Source: Bernardetia sp. ABR2-2B (lineage in GTDB: Bacteria > Bacteroidota > Bacteroidia > Cytophagales > Bernardetiaceae). Taken from it: 64,000 nt of DNA. The translations under genes and the position numbers were made by a program. The DNA lies in the NCBI RefSeq assembly GCF_037126435.1, contig NZ_CP147020.1, forward strand, positions 2,593,293 through 2,657,292, written 5' to 3'. The notes beneath the pieces were generated by a model. It did no database searches. It saw only the letters and a list, made by a program, of their open reading frames with translations, and was not told where the DNA came from. This document shows, one piece after another, positions 36,401-45,225 of the stretch (positions are counted from its first letter, which is position 1; each line of letters opens with the position of its first letter).

Positions 36401-37034
36401 AGCCCATACTACAATTTCCACACATATTACAAGGCTTTTGTTCTACTCCTACATGATTTTTCCCATTAATATCAAAATTCACATTGATATTTGCTAATTT
36501 AAAAGGTAGGTTTAGTTTTCTAGCTGATTCTTTAAAAGCCTCTAATTTTTTGAGTTTTGGAAATGAGCTAGGATAAGGATTGGGTTTTAACATTTGAGTA
36601 GCTAACTCAAATCCTTGATTCAAATCACTTTCTTTATAGTGTACCTCTTCTCTTATTTCTTTTGGGAAAGTCTCATCTTCAAGAACCCAGTTTTCTGGAC
36701 GAATAGACACATTTGCATTTACAAGAGAGCCTCCACCAAGCCCACAGCCTTTGACTACATTTATATCTTTACTTGCCCAAAAATCATACAACCCTGTTTT
36801 TGAACCCAAATGAATATCTCCATAATGAAGTTGTGTATGAGGAAGTGCTTTGGATGAAGAGTCTGGAAACTCACCTGTTAAGTATTCTTTACCACGTTCT
36901 AATAAACAGACTTTTTTTCCTAAACGAGAAAGGCGTGAGGCTGCGATAGAACCTCCATAACCAGAACCAATAATAACAACATCGTAGTGAGGTTTGATAT
37001 TGTCAATAGACTTGGATAAACGTTTTCTTTTCAT
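33402..37034 (-). CDS. GMC oxidoreductase fused to an alpha/beta hydrolase (cholesterol-oxidase-like), 1210 aa
   Basis: Domain 1 (about 15-570): FAD motif GSGYGG at residues 23-28, Cys cluster CNMCGNCSMGC (C202, C205, C208, C212), HPLGGCAMG, and the C-terminal GMC phrase NLYVADGAILPRSLGSNP. Domain 2 (about 690-860) is unrecognised, with KGYFSTSEKEDYKKAY. Domain 3 (about 905-1210) is an alpha/beta hydrolase with an oxyanion loop at LLSHGFSVSG. Its nucleophile elbow is SHCVG, so the usual Ser is Cys (C984), as in PHA synthases; His 1185 is in GYGHQ. No signal peptide. Related actinobacterial proteins oxidise sterols, so a sterol or hydrophobic alcohol substrate is possible (inference). Confidence 0.9.
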   Translation of the reverse strand: MKRKRLSKSIDNIKPHYDVVIIGSGYGGSIAASRLSRLGKKVCLLERGKEYLTGEFPDSSSKALPHTQLHYGDIHLGSKTGLYDFWASKDINVVKGCGLGGGSLVNANVSIRPENWVLEDETFPKEIREEVHYKESDLNQGFELATQMLKPNPYPSSFPKLKKLEAFKESARKLNLPFKLANINVNFDINGKNHVGVEQKPCNMCGNCSMGCNQGAKNTTMINYLPDAVTHGASIFTQTSVQYVEKNQTEWVVHFDILETDATHKNMFVRAKTVILAAGTLGSTEIMLRSKQKGLQVSNQIGKHFSGNGDAVSQAYNTSVEINGISTLKPNSKDPVGPSITGIIDIKDAENLEQQMLMEEGTIAQIMSSWLPFTVSGFAATTGVRDSKIDIHQIKRRWQTILQGTHKGATQNTQTLLVMGHDDAGGVLSLKNNSLHMEWESIRTHENQKLANERMHEHTKTLGGTYVPSPTWNKFFKYVATTAHPLGGCAMGEEAQKGVVNHKGQVFSSEEGKAVYDNLYVADGAILPRSLGSNPLLTISALAERICRIMAKEKGWGEIPYIFTANKELPTTNKVENNSSKKQIDEIDLKEIQEENLVKKEYTETLSNKVYSKTIFSKAKGMQAEQTQVSFLEKEVKTTPSSKAEISDTSNKLGISFTETMKGYFSTSEKEDYKKAYKEGKKKKSILSTTLTIICNDVEFMVKDKNHSSSFIGTMTIPTLSDQPFTILGGKFGLFVESKEEMETKYMRYTSKLFDHDGKVFFFEGFKIIQPKAIWKAWKDTTTLHVTIYEGDSAKGKVAGKGIIRIFVSEFIKQLYSMRALHTTKISQKTKALYTFLNFFTMSIFQTYGGVLAPNQNYNARTQERKKRELHAPAPTFHDFTTSDGLNLKLTRYQGGTKGPILLSHGFSVSGKIFQIDTIEKNMVEYLCENNYDVWIMEYRTSIELESSFDQCTADDIALKDYPAAVEKVLEITQKKNLQILSHCVGTLTALMAIMGGLKGVRSLLCMQVGTDVIGGTQVKLKALARVPTLLKKIGGKRITAYTDSDAGFWDNLLNFGVRIYSTVIGAGTKDPIANRVTFMFSKLYQKKNINPNTFKAFHEMFGVANFTTYEQLNTFALKKEIRNAKGEDTYLPHAKERLNIPICFIHGEYNKVFNPKATKKSQERLQKLNPKQEYTRCLIEGYGHQDCIIGNNAYKDVFPHIIAHFDKTN

Positions 37035-37831
37035 TATTAGGTCATATCAATTTTTAATGTAAGGATTAAGATACTTCAAAGGTAATGCTTTTTTAAAAAA
37101 AATAAAACTAAATACTTAACTTTTTATTAAAAAAAATATCACAAGTAATTATAAATCAATTATATAAGTAGTGATTGTAAGAATCTAAATAGACAAAATT
37201 AAGAAGTGATTTTTTAACAAAAAAAATTTTTTTTATTTTTAAATCAAGGTGTTTTATATATATATATATATAAGTATTTCAATAAATGTAGATAATTATC
37301 TTTTGATTGATAGACTCACAACTCGTGTTCAGTCTGATCTACTGTATCTAACCTACTTTTAGCTAGGTCAGTCAAGAAAGAGAAGTATCAAGTAGTATTT
37401 GTATATATTGTAAGAATAGTATTAGACTAAACTCTCTATCATTTTCTAAAATTTGGGTAAAAATTATTATCCTTGTTAAAACTTAACACTCTTTTAATAC
37501 TGATACAATAGTTTCACTTTTTGAAACCCTTTTAGCTGCTTTTAGCAAAAAAAATGATTTTTTTTGAGTTATAATTTATTGATTTACAGAACCTTGGATT
37601 ATTGTGCAACTTTTTAAAATCACTATTTTCATAATAAAACATCACTTTTATACTGTCATTTTAACAAATCCCCAAATATTCTTTTTTTTATTAAATTTTT
37701 CACAAAATTATTCAGCTATTTCACTCAAAATGAGAGATTTAGCTGCTTACATACATAATTTTGTAGTCTCAAAAATACCTCGTACATTTGATAAGTGCTT
37801 ATTTTTTACCAATTAAATTTTTAAATATACT
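37035..37831. other. 797-base divergent regulatory region
   Basis: Between the leftward GMC fusion gene and rightward phaE. It contains an alternating AT tract (TATATATATATATATA near 37258), several A and T tracts, and a matching phaE promoter at 37760-37790. An open frame at 37604-37816 looks spurious. The length and AT structure suggest regulator binding sites for the divergent operons. Confidence 0.55.
37760..37790 (+). promoter_or_regulatory. Bacteroidota-type promoter for phaE
   Basis: TTTG (37760-37763), a 19-base spacer, then TACATTTG (37783-37790) match the -33/-7 consensus TTTG-N19-TAnnTTTG. Transcription would start near 37797, giving a leader of about 35 bases before the ATG at 37832. 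Confidence 0.6.
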
Positions 37832-39298
37832 ATGGCAAACGTAATGGATTCTACGAAGGAAATGTTAGATTTTTGGGCAACTACTCAAAACAAAATCGTG
37901 GAAAACTGGGTAGGCTCTACTCGTCAGCTCCAAGAAGCTGCCAAAGAAGGCAAAGTAATGGAGCAAGCTACGGACATGTATAAAAATTGGTATGACAACC
38001 AAAAAAGTATCATTTCTGAAGCAGTAGAAAAAGGAAAAACAATTTCTTCTGACACTATGCCAGAACAAGTAACTCAACTAATGGAACAACAATCATCACT
38101 TTCTAAAAAGTGGATGGATACAATGAGTGAAATGGCTGACCGTCAGATGCAAATGGTTCAGATGACTAATACAAACGGTCAGAATCCTATGAACATTCAA
38201 GAAAATGCAACAAAAGTGCAAGAAATGATGACTAGCTCTTACAAAACTTGGTTAGATTCTACTACCCAAATGATGAATGAGAGCAAAAAAATGATGACTT
38301 CTAATCCTGCTTTCAAAGCAATGCAACCTATGCAAGAAGCTTTTGAAAACATGACTAAAGGAGCAAAAACATATTTCGATGCCTACGAAATGTGGAAGCC
38401 ATTTATGCAAATGACTGAAAACAAAAATTTTGATGTACAACAGTATTTCAAAATGATGAATATGGACAAATTGCAAGAAATGGCAAAAGGAATGTTTGCT
38501 CAAAATCCTTCACAGTTTGGATTTGCTAATTTTAGCCAAATGAGTGAACAAATGAACAAAATGGTTGAGCAATATCGCAATACGATGACAAACAACCCAA
38601 TGTTCGCTCCTTACAAAGAAATGATCGAAAAATTCTCTTCTATGATGCCAACAGACATGAAAAACTTTGACATGTCTAAAATGATGGAAAACATGAACAT
38701 GCAAGACATGAACATGATGAACCCTCAATTTGGTAAAGAAATATATGAGCGTATGGAAAAAATGTATGCTCCGTTTTATAAATTAATGCCTCCAAGCAAA
38801 GAAAAAGAGTCAATCAAACTTTTCTCTCAAATGCAGACTATTCTTTTTGATTACCAAACTAAAATGGCAGATATGAATGCTATTATTGGTAAAACAGTAA
38901 AAGATAGTTCGGAAGAGTTTATGACTAAAATGTTTGAGGCAGCAAAAGACGGAAACGTAAATACATACAATGAGTTCTATATGAACTGGCTCAATCACTT
39001 AGAAGGAAATATGATTGATATTTTCAAAGGCGACGAATTTTCTAAATTACAAGGCGAGGTTTTGGCTCTTCAATTAGATTTAAAAACAAGCTTCAACAAA
39101 GGAATGGAACAAGTTCTTTCTCCTTATCCTGTAGTTTTGAATTCTGAAATTGATGAACTTGCAAAACAAGTACACGCATTGAAGGCTCGTATTCGTGAGC
39201 TAGAAAACAATGCAGAAGCTACTTCGTCTGCAAAAGCACCAGCATCAAAAACTGCTGCTACAAAAACAACTACAACTCGTAAAAAAACTACAAAATAG
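37832..39298 (+). CDS. phaE: PHA synthase subunit PhaE with basic C-terminal tail
   Basis: PhaE is the non-catalytic partner of class III PHA synthase (PhaC-PhaE). The 488 residues are helical and Met-rich (many 'MNMQDMNMMN'-like runs), with phasin-like repeats near the N-terminus (MYKNWYDNQKSIISEA). The C-terminal region YPVVLNSEIDELAKQVHALKARIRELE is the PhaE-type coiled coil. The last 30 residues (Ala/Lys/Thr/Ser repeats, ending TTTTRKKTTK) resemble the histone-like tails of PhaF-type phasins. This is unusual for PhaE and may link granules to nucleic acid (inference). phaC follows after a hairpin. Confidence 0.85.
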   Translation: MANVMDSTKEMLDFWATTQNKIVENWVGSTRQLQEAAKEGKVMEQATDMYKNWYDNQKSIISEAVEKGKTISSDTMPEQVTQLMEQQSSLSKKWMDTMSEMADRQMQMVQMTNTNGQNPMNIQENATKVQEMMTSSYKTWLDSTTQMMNESKKMMTSNPAFKAMQPMQEAFENMTKGAKTYFDAYEMWKPFMQMTENKNFDVQQYFKMMNMDKLQEMAKGMFAQNPSQFGFANFSQMSEQMNKMVEQYRNTMTNNPMFAPYKEMIEKFSSMMPTDMKNFDMSKMMENMNMQDMNMMNPQFGKEIYERMEKMYAPFYKLMPPSKEKESIKLFSQMQTILFDYQTKMADMNAIIGKTVKDSSEEFMTKMFEAAKDGNVNTYNEFYMNWLNHLEGNMIDIFKGDEFSKLQGEVLALQLDLKTSFNKGMEQVLSPYPVVLNSEIDELAKQVHALKARIRELENNAEATSSAKAPASKTAATKTTTTRKKTTK

Positions 39299-39415
39299 TT
39301 TTGAGTTGAATTGTAAAAACCTAAATCATTCTGAATTAGAGTAGTTATTCAGCATGTGAATAAAGTTTTTTCAGTAAAACTTTATTGTAAGTGAAATCTA
39401 ACATTTCCTTCAAGC

Positions 39416-39449
39416 AAAACCCTGACTTCATAGTGGAGTTGGGGTTTTT
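39416..39449 (+). terminator. terminator/attenuator between phaE and phaC
   Basis: AAAACCC and GGGTTTT flank a stem including G-U pairs (39416-39449), followed by a T run. It suggests phaE is partly uncoupled from phaC. Confidence 0.5.
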
Positions 39450-39529
39450 GATAAAAAAAAGATTTTTAAATTGTATATTTATATCAATACAAAACATAAA
39501 GTTCTAATACACACAAACTAAATTTTATT

Positions 39530-40609
39530 ATGGCAAATCAAAAGCACGAGAATACGCAAACGAACGTATTTGAATCTTTTACAAAAGAAATTACAGACCA
39601 AACTGAAAAGCTCGTAAAAGGTTATCAACTTCTAAGTGATGTAGAAGAAATTGATGTCGCAACAGCAGAAAAAGAATTAGTTTGGGAAGAAGATAAAGTA
39701 AAACTATATCGTTATTCTTCTTCTAAACGCAGCCTAAAAACACCTTTATTGATTGCTTATGCACTCGTCAATCGCTTTGATATGATGGATTTGCAATCTG
39801 ACCGTAGTTTTATCAGAAATTTGCTTGATAGTGGCATTGATATTTATTTGATTGATTGGGGCTATCCTTCTCGTGTAGATAGATATTTAACAATGGAAGA
39901 TTATATTAATGGTTATATCAATTCTTGCGTAAATTTTGTAAGAAAAGAACATTCAGTTGATAAAATAAACTTGCTTGGTGTTTGTCAAGGAGGTACATTT
40001 TCTACTATTTATACGGCTCTTAATCAAGACAAAATCAAAAATTTGATAACGCTTGTTGCTCCTTTTGATTTTGATACGGATGATGGTCTTTTGTTCAAAT
40101 GGTCAAGAGATTTGAATGTAGATAAAGTAGTAGATGGAAATGATGGTCTTGTACCAGGGGAGTTTTTGAATATGGGTTTTGATATGCTCAAGCCACTTAG
40201 TAAGTTCAAAAAAATGGCAACCATTACAAATATGATGGAAGACAAAGGTAAAATGATGAACTTCTTGCGTATGGAACAATGGGTAGGCGATAGTCCTTCA
40301 CAAGCTGGAGAATGTTATCGTAAGTTTATCAAAGATTTATATCAAGAAAATAAACTTATAAAAGGAGAGTTTACATTAGGAAAGAAAACTGTAAATCTCA
40401 AAGATATTAAGAATCCTATTCTGACTATTTATGCTTCTTCAGACCATTTAGTTCCACCTTCTGCAACTAAGCCATTGAATGATAATGTAGGCTCAAAAGA
40501 TAAAACTTTATACGAATTTCCAGGTGGACACATCGGAGTTTTTGTAGGTGGACGCTCTCAAAAAGAATTAGCTCCTAAAGTTTCGGAGTGGCTTAAAGAA
40601 CGTGATTAA
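39530..40609 (+). CDS. phaC: class III poly(3-hydroxyalkanoate) synthase PhaC
   Basis: PhaC polymerises hydroxyacyl-CoA into PHA on the granule surface. 359 residues is the class III length. The lipase-like box GVCQGG has the catalytic Cys at C152; Asp305 (YASSDHLVPP) and His334 (FPGGHIGVFVG) complete the triad. Conserved WGYPSRVDRY is also present. It is encoded after its partner PhaE, and a perfect terminator follows. No phaA/phaB is seen in the window. Confidence 0.96.
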   Translation: MANQKHENTQTNVFESFTKEITDQTEKLVKGYQLLSDVEEIDVATAEKELVWEEDKVKLYRYSSSKRSLKTPLLIAYALVNRFDMMDLQSDRSFIRNLLDSGIDIYLIDWGYPSRVDRYLTMEDYINGYINSCVNFVRKEHSVDKINLLGVCQGGTFSTIYTALNQDKIKNLITLVAPFDFDTDDGLLFKWSRDLNVDKVVDGNDGLVPGEFLNMGFDMLKPLSKFKKMATITNMMEDKGKMMNFLRMEQWVGDSPSQAGECYRKFIKDLYQENKLIKGEFTLGKKTVNLKDIKNPILTIYASSDHLVPPSATKPLNDNVGSKDKTLYEFPGGHIGVFVGGRSQKELAPKVSEWLKERD

Positions 40610-40630
40610 AAAATAATTCATTTCTATCAC

Positions 40631-40669
40631 AAAAAGCATTTATTCTATTTTTTGGAATAAATGCTTTTT
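40631..40669 (+). terminator. terminator after phaC
   Basis: A perfect 15-bp stem (40631-40645 with 40655-40669) from AAAAAGCATTTATTC, followed by a T run. Confidence 0.85.
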
Positions 40670-40730
40670 GTTTTTATATCTATAATTTATCAAAATACTT
40701 TTCTGTTTTATCAGAGCTTAAACCTAGAGT

Positions 40731-41372
40731 TTAGTTTTCGTCTTCATACCTATTTGCATTCTCTTTTTCAGATATTTCATTAATTCTAGGCTGCAATATC
40801 CAAAGCCCCACAGGAAAAAACCAAAACATAAAAAACTCGCTCACAAAATCCGAAAACTTTACTTCTCTTTGTAACTCAACTGTTTTCAGCGTCTTTGCAG
40901 TAAAATACATCGTGTAGAATATTCCAAAAATAGACAAAATATGTAATATCAAAAGAATTGGTGTTAGCCATTCCATAGGTATTTGAGGTAAATCTTGTAG
41001 TAATGCTTGAGGCTTTATTTTACTTATTGAAACAAATATAAAAACACAAAATCCACTAACGTAAAGCAAAGGAATAATAGAGAATGTTCTGAATTTTGTA
41101 GTTTTCATTTCTACGGTTGTTGGCACTACACTTTGGAGACCGTTAGCAACTGACCAAAACCAGCTAAAAAGTAAGGACGTAAAAAGTACGATTATTAATG
41201 GAAAAAACTTTATGATACTAAATACTTCAAAAATTTTCTTTGGGTCTGGAGGTGTTCCATCCTTAAGCATCGAATATATAATTACTCCTATTGTAAGAAA
41301 TAAACCCACAGGAACTCCCACCAAAAGGAAAAATAATTGCCAATGTTTTGCTTCTAATATTTTATTTATCAT
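40731..41372 (-). CDS. membrane protein of the KHWQLF-leader type, unknown function
   Basis: 213 residues with about five membrane helices (e.g. FFLLVGVPVGLFLTIGVIIYSML and IIVLFTSLLFSWFWSVANGL). It begins MINKILEAKHWQLF, nearly identical to the start of the next gene, though the rest differs. The last 45 residues contain a membrane helix (FFMFWFFPVGLWIL) and an acidic tail. No family is recognised. Confidence 0.65.
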   Translation of the reverse strand: MINKILEAKHWQLFFLLVGVPVGLFLTIGVIIYSMLKDGTPPDPKKIFEVFSIIKFFPLIIVLFTSLLFSWFWSVANGLQSVVPTTVEMKTTKFRTFSIIPLLYVSGFCVFIFVSISKIKPQALLQDLPQIPMEWLTPILLILHILSIFGIFYTMYFTAKTLKTVELQREVKFSDFVSEFFMFWFFPVGLWILQPRINEISEKENANRYEDEN

Positions 41373-41418
41373 TTTGTCTTTAGTTTTAAATTGATGTTTA
41401 AATTATGGGAGGTTACTT

Positions 41419-41961
41419 TTATTTTAACTCAAATGTTTGCATTATTTCTTCCATTTCAACAGCATATTTTTCAAATTCATCTTCTTTGGCTGTGAAAGTA
41501 AGAACGTATGCTTTATTATCTTTTACAAAGCAATATTGAATAAATTTTAAATCAGAATTATTCACATTGGCACTCAAAATCATTTTATGAAATTCTGAAT
41601 TTTTATCTTTTATTCCTTCACTTGAAATGAGTTTACCATTATCTTTTATTTGACTTTCTGATAATTTTACAAATTCATCCAAACCAAAATCTGCTTCCAA
41701 ATCTTGTATTACTAAGTTGATATTTTCAACAAAATCATCATCCAAACCTGTCTTTTCAGTAAATAACAAAAACTTAGTACCCATTTGTCCGCTTTCATCT
41801 AATTTTAGATGAGAAGGGTATGAAATAGTATATCCATCTTTATTTATTCCTTTAGTCGTTTTTTCTACACTTGACTGGCAGCTTACAAATTGAAAAATAA
41901 CGCATGTACCCATCAAAATAAATAATTGCCAATGTTTTGCTTTTAATATTTTATCTATCAT
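41419..41961 (-). CDS. lipoprotein with PsbP/DUF1795-like domain, KHWQLF leader
   Basis: I start at the ATG at 41961 (MIDKILKAKHWQLF), which is supported by the same leader in the gene at 40731. The hydrophobic run ILMGTCVIFQFVSC has a possible lipobox near its end. The remaining 150 residues (GYTISYPSHLKLDESGQ... FTAKEDEFEKYAVEMEEIMQTFEL) resemble small PsbP-like/DUF1795 domains found in Bacteroidota lipoproteins. Assignment is tentative. The leader is shared with the downstream gene, 47 bases away. Confidence 0.6.
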   Translation of the reverse strand: MIDKILKAKHWQLFILMGTCVIFQFVSCQSSVEKTTKGINKDGYTISYPSHLKLDESGQMGTKFLLFTEKTGLDDDFVENINLVIQDLEADFGLDEFVKLSESQIKDNGKLISSEGIKDKNSEFHKMILSANVNNSDLKFIQYCFVKDNKAYVLTFTAKEDEFEKYAVEMEEIMQTFELK

Positions 41962-42217
41962 AACTAATATCAATTTATTTTCTAATAGGAGAATAGTATA
42001 AATATACACTATTTTAGTTGAAAATTTCTTTTGAGAATATATTTTAACAAATAGAGCTATATTAAGAAAAGATTCTTTCGTTGTTTCATTCTACCAAAAA
42101 GCCAAGCTTTAGACTTATAATCAGTAAATCTAAATAAATAAAAAGAGCTACATCAGCTCTCTGACCCAAAAGGCAGAAAAACAAATGTAGCTAACTTGTT
42201 TTTTGAAATTCTATGAA

Positions 42218-43177
42218 TTAAGCATTTACCATAGCTTCTTTTTCTACTAGATAACGTTCTGCATCAAGAGCAGCCATACAGCCTGTACCAGCAGCCGTTA
42301 CAGCTTGACGATAAATTTTGTCTTGAGCATCCCCAGAAGCAAAAACACCTGGTATATTAGTGAGGGTACTATCATTTTGAGTAATCAAATAGTTGGCATC
42401 ATCCATATCTAACTGACCTTTGAAAATATCTGTATTTGGTTTGTGTCCAATAGCTACAAAAAATCCTTGAACATCAATCTGAAAGGTTTCATTTTTTTGG
42501 TTATTGAGAAGACGAACAGAAGTTACATTTTCTCCATCTCCCAAAATTTCTTGTGTTTCTGTATTCCAAAGAATTTCGATGTTTTCTTTCGTTTGAACAC
42601 GTTGTTGCATAATGTTCGAGGCACGAAGTTCATCACGACGTACAATCATATATACTTTCTTGCATAGTTTTGCCAAATAACTTGCTTCTTCACAAGCAGT
42701 ATCTCCACCACCAACAATAGCAACTGTTTGCCCTCTGAAAAAGAAGCCATCACAAACAGCACACGCAGAAACTCCTTTTCCGTTGTATTCAGCCTCGGAA
42801 GGCAAACCAAGCCATTTTGCAGCAGCACCAGTAGAAATAACAATAGATTCAGCTTCAATTCGGATTCCAGAATCATCATAAGCAACATGAATTCCTCCTT
42901 CTTTACTAAGCTCTACCTTTTCGATAACACCATAACGCAAATCTGTACCAAAACGACCTGCTTGTTTATCTAAGTCTTGCATCATTTGAGGCCCCATTAC
43001 TCCATCAGCGTATCCAGGGAAATTTTCTACATCATTTGTGATAGTAAGCTGCCCACCTGGTTGTTGTCCTTTGTATAAAATTGGTTCTAGTCCTGCACGG
43101 GCTGCATAAATAGCTGCCGTATAACCTGCTGGTCCTGAGCCAATGATTAGACACTTTGTTGTATGTACTTCTGACAT
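42218..43177 (-). CDS. trxB: thioredoxin-disulfide reductase
   Basis: TrxB reduces thioredoxin with NADPH via FAD. The 319-residue protein has FAD motif GSGPAGYTAA near residue 13, redox pair C139-A-V-C142, NADPH motif GGGDTACEEASYL, and C-terminal VFASGDAQDK. The CAVC version is common in Bacteroidota. It is a leftward, apparently monocistronic gene. Confidence 0.97.
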   Translation of the reverse strand: MSEVHTTKCLIIGSGPAGYTAAIYAARAGLEPILYKGQQPGGQLTITNDVENFPGYADGVMGPQMMQDLDKQAGRFGTDLRYGVIEKVELSKEGGIHVAYDDSGIRIEAESIVISTGAAAKWLGLPSEAEYNGKGVSACAVCDGFFFRGQTVAIVGGGDTACEEASYLAKLCKKVYMIVRRDELRASNIMQQRVQTKENIEILWNTETQEILGDGENVTSVRLLNNQKNETFQIDVQGFFVAIGHKPNTDIFKGQLDMDDANYLITQNDSTLTNIPGVFASGDAQDKIYRQAVTAAGTGCMAALDAERYLVEKEAMVNA

Positions 43178-43784
43178 AATTCTTTATTTTTAGTTATTAA
43201 TATAAAGGTTTTTTTATTGAGTTAGCTTTCCCTTCTAATTAAGTTAATCTATATAATTTTACTTTAAGTTACAAAAGAAACGATTTTTTATGAGAAATGG
43301 TTTTGAATATTATAATTACAGGATTTTTTAATAAAATATTCTGAAACTTTAAATATTACTCTCTCCATTTTTTTAGGAAAGTGAGAAAACTAGCTATTTT
43401 ATTGTTCTTTACTCAAATTATCAGCGTTTTGCTTCTTACCTACCTTACCTCTTCTCTAATAAAATTGTCAATTCTATCTAAAAATTATCAGTTTCTGTAA
43501 AATTCCCTTGATTTCTCTCATTTTTAAGCTGTTTTGGTCGTTTTGCTTTATCCAATAAAAATAGCCTTTTATCTTAAAGTATATTTATGTTTATCGAAAA
43601 CGAAGGTAGTTTGGCACTTCAAGGCAATTTCTTGCGTGGATTTTGAATAGTATCTATCAATTCTGAGCAATTCTAAAGCAGCAAACTTAAAATAAAGAAT
43701 GTGATAAGACTTACAAGAATCTCCAAAAGAAATTTATATTCATAACGACCAACTGGCTACACGATTTTTTAATTATTTTCAATT
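43178..43784. other. 607-base divergent intergenic region
   Basis: Between trxB and the TPR gene, divergent. AT-rich. It has one short open frame from a GTG at 43381 (39 residues, hydrophobic) preceded by AGGAAA, which is not convincing. I see no clear promoter match or hairpin. Confidence 0.4.
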
Positions 43785-45155
43785 ATGATAAACTATATAT
43801 TCTACAAAACGGAAGAACTATTCTACCAGCTATTTTCAAATAGTAGTCGTTATCGCAAGACTGCCGAAGCAATGAATGCAGAGAACTATTATGAGTTACA
43901 AGCTGTTTTAGAATCACATTTGCGTAGAGGATATGGATATGCAGAATTTCAAAATTGGAAAGATGCCATTAGAGAGTTTGAGCAAGTATTAGCCATTCAT
44001 CCAAATCATACAGAGGCTCTTTTTGGCTTGGCAGTTTCGTTTTATAATCGTTGGTTGGATTATGGAAAAGCAAAAGACAAATATCGTGCAGCAGGTTTGG
44101 CTCGTCGTTGTGTGGATAATGAACCACAACATTATAAAGCGATGCAACTTTTAAGTCAGATTTATAAAGGAGCAGCTTTAGAAGAAGCCATGAAGAAACG
44201 CTCTTTGCATACCAATATTATGATGGGACTTGTAGGTGTGATGTTTCTTTCAGGTGGATATTTGGGATATAGTTATTTAGAACAAGGAGCTAATCAAGTT
44301 TCATTTGCAGATGAACTATTAACTCTGAACAATATTACCCATAATACGGCTAATCTAGCTTTTGATAGGGAAAGTTTGCCTATGCAAGCTACAGGTTCTC
44401 TCAAATCAATTACGATTTTGGAAGATGAAGGACTTCATTTGCCCGTAGAGTGGATAATAAATCCAAAGTTTGAAGGATTGAAGCTAGAAGTAGAACAGTC
44501 TAAGTTCAAGAATTTTAATGGAGCTTATTCATATAATTTGTTAGCTGACTTATATGTATCTAGTGGTTCAATTTCTAATCTAAAACTCAAAATTGAGCTT
44601 TTAGATAGAGATGGAAATGCCATAGCACAAGATGTAGTACAGGCAATAGAAACCTTTGACCCAGTAGCTAGAAAAGGAGAATCAATTCCGTTTCGTTATT
44701 TGGAGTACAGAGAAGATTTTGTAGAAAATGCAGCTTTAGTTAGAATACGAGTAGAAAAAGTAGAATATGGTGAGAATACAGAAGTAAATACTGTTCCTTT
44801 GAGCTTGGAATGGAATGATATGAGTGATTTTAATCCAAATATTTTACTTTCCGAAAGAGCAAGTAACTTACAAGAAATAGAAGAAAACGAACAAACAGGA
44901 ACTTTTCATCACTTTGAATGGGAAATTCAAAATGCCACAGAAAAAGGACAAATCAAGCTCTTACAAGCAGAAGTTAAATGGCTAGGACATCAGGGAGAAG
45001 TTTTGGATAGCAGAACAACTTATCTAATAAACTCATCTGAACCTACTTTGAAAGCAAATCAAATCCGAAGTATCGGAAGAGCATATCGTTTGGAAGGAGT
45101 AAATAAAAAAGATATTGCTAGTTATTCAGTAACAATAAAAGAAATTGAAGACTAA
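43785..45155 (+). CDS. membrane-anchored TPR protein
   Basis: 456 residues. An N-terminal TPR pair (residues 40-125, e.g. YAEFQNWKDAIREFEQVLAIHPNHTEALFGLAV) precedes a membrane helix (TNIMMGLVGVMFLSGGYLGYSYL, about 145-167). The remaining 290 residues are probably periplasmic and form two beta-rich repeats of similar architecture (LKSITILEDEG...VEWIIN and TGTFHHFEWEIQN). The TPR part faces the cytoplasm. Function is unknown; a scaffold role is inferred. A terminator follows, and the IS lies just downstream. Confidence 0.75.
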   Translation: MINYIFYKTEELFYQLFSNSSRYRKTAEAMNAENYYELQAVLESHLRRGYGYAEFQNWKDAIREFEQVLAIHPNHTEALFGLAVSFYNRWLDYGKAKDKYRAAGLARRCVDNEPQHYKAMQLLSQIYKGAALEEAMKKRSLHTNIMMGLVGVMFLSGGYLGYSYLEQGANQVSFADELLTLNNITHNTANLAFDRESLPMQATGSLKSITILEDEGLHLPVEWIINPKFEGLKLEVEQSKFKNFNGAYSYNLLADLYVSSGSISNLKLKIELLDRDGNAIAQDVVQAIETFDPVARKGESIPFRYLEYREDFVENAALVRIRVEKVEYGENTEVNTVPLSLEWNDMSDFNPNILLSERASNLQEIEENEQTGTFHHFEWEIQNATEKGQIKLLQAEVKWLGHQGEVLDSRTTYLINSSEPTLKANQIRSIGRAYRLEGVNKKDIASYSVTIKEIED

Positions 45156-45225
45156 TAGACGTTGTTTGTAAGCATACAAATAACAACATAATAATATTCA
45201 AAATTAAGGATAGGATAGGATTGAA

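Noticed and set aside
34593-36803. Long open frames antisense to the GMC fusion gene
   Set aside because: Opposite strand of a well-supported coding region; composition is shadow-like.
37604-37816. 70-residue open frame before phaE
   Set aside because: Starts with a GTG, is rich in Phe/Ile/Asn as expected from AT-rich DNA, and overlaps the phaE promoter match.
43381-43500. 39-residue hydrophobic ORF from a GTG (MRKLAILLFFTQIISV...), with AGGAAA upstream
   Set aside because: Too short, non-ATG, and in AT-rich DNA where such frames occur by chance; no neighbours or conservation evidence.
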